Positions 16,981 to 17,255 of a DNA stretch of 17,255 nt are shown piece by piece. Position 1 is the first letter of the stretch. Every line of letters starts with the position of its first letter. The position numbers and the translations under genes were made by a program. A model generated the notes under the pieces. That model did no database searches, had not been told where the DNA came from, and saw only the letters and a list, made by a program, of their open reading frames with translations. The stretch is from Sanchytrium tribonematis (taxonomy: Eukaryota; Sanchytriomycota; Sanchytriomycetes; Sanchytriales; Sanchytriaceae), in assembly GCA_018985235.1 (NCBI GenBank), contig JADGIG010000124.1:1-17255 (forward strand), in the 5' to 3' direction.

Positions 16981-17136
16981 CTACGACCTCCCCTTAAGTG
17001 GCTGCAAACACATCCGGAAAACATCAGCACAAGCATCCCATTGAGATGTGCGCTTTGGAATATGATGCTCGAGCTGCATGGAATAAACAAACCCTAAAAA
17101 ACCTGCTGAACAACCGACGATAACATTTTTGAACAT
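16981..17136 (-). CDS. probable 51-residue single-pass membrane protein
   Basis: A short open frame encodes 51 residues. It starts MFKNVIVGCSAGFLGFVYSM, with a hydrophobic, glycine-containing segment at about 4-20, and then has a polar part with HHIPKR near 24-29, SQWDACADVFRMC at 31-43 and a basic end. This is the shape of small mitochondrial or ER membrane subunits, but I recognise no family. The DNA here is clearly richer in G and C than the spacers nearby, consistent with coding selection. It fills what would otherwise be an unusually long 306-bp gap, has an ATG start, sits divergently from the gene at 17177, and has AATAAA downstream. Its size makes chance occurrence possible. Confidence 0.6.
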   Translation of the reverse strand: MFKNVIVGCSAGFLGFVYSMQLEHHIPKRTSQWDACADVFRMCLQPLKGRS

Positions 17137-17176
17137 GCTCACCTAGTTTTAAAAATTCAAGGAGATTTTAGACACA

Positions 17177-17255
17177 ATGACATGCGCTCAACTGTCACAA
17201 ATTTTGAACTCGGAAGAATTTCCCAAGATAACCAAGCATGACAATTATTTGAGCG
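17177..17255 (+). CDS. 5' end of an unidentified gene, cut by the window edge
   Basis: From the ATG at 17177 the frame stays open to the last base and encodes MTCAQLSQILNSEEFPKITK and six more residues. The composition is soluble and protein-like, and the start lies 40 bp from the divergent 51-residue gene. Too little is present to name it. Confidence 0.5.
   Translation, partial: MTCAQLSQILNSEEFPKITKHDNYLS

Noticed and set aside
1-17255. Chlorarachniophyte nucleomorph origin, suggested by 19-nt introns
   Set aside because: Cysteine dioxygenase, TRRAP, HUS1 and an ER tail-anchored E2 are not what I would expect in a nucleomorph gene set. A nuclear genome of a reduced protist fits better.

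Overview
The window looks like nuclear DNA from a compact, AT-rich unicellular eukaryote. The proteins are eukaryotic: an RNase H2 catalytic subunit, a Ubc6/UBE2J ubiquitin-conjugating enzyme, an ArfGAP, TRRAP/Tra1, the HUS1 checkpoint clamp and a Trm2-type tRNA methyltransferase. TAA, TAG and TGA all end genes, so the standard code appears to be used. Genes sit 9 to about 135 bp apart. Two genes are interrupted by GT-AG introns of exactly 19 nt, and nearly every stop codon has an AATAAA hexamer on or beside it. Introns this short are known from chlorarachniophyte nucleomorphs (18-21 nt) and Stentor (15-16 nt). A reduced protist, possibly rhizarian, is an inference; no lineage is proved here.

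Layout, left to right. A cysteine dioxygenase (+, 141-722) converges on RNase H2A (-, 748-1515), with a palindromic poly(A) signal between them. RNase H2A is followed on the same strand by the two-exon UBE2J/Ubc6 gene (1573-2221) and an ArfGAP (2295-2894). The ArfGAP is divergent from a very large two-exon TRRAP/Tra1 gene (+, 3028-11839). TRRAP is followed closely on the same strand by an unrecognised propeller-like protein (11862-12854) and a small helical protein (12881-13495). That strand run converges, with a 9-bp gap, on a single-pass membrane protein (13505-14434). Behind it on the minus strand lie a tRNA uracil-5-methyltransferase (14560-16083), HUS1 (16142-16870) and a probable 51-residue membrane protein (16981-17136). 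A truncated plus-strand gene begins at 17177.

The genes do not form one pathway. Their roles cover sulfur amino acid catabolism, ribonucleotide removal, ER-associated degradation, vesicle traffic, chromatin co-activation, tRNA modification and DNA-damage checkpoint. The main novelty is architectural. The 19-nt introns are both phase 2 and both end in TAG, so an unspliced copy would always be read as a stop at the acceptor. The TRRAP stop codon itself sits at the end of a third 19-nt GT...TAG segment, and removing it would fuse TRRAP in frame to the next gene. No RNA genes, mobile elements or CRISPR arrays were seen.
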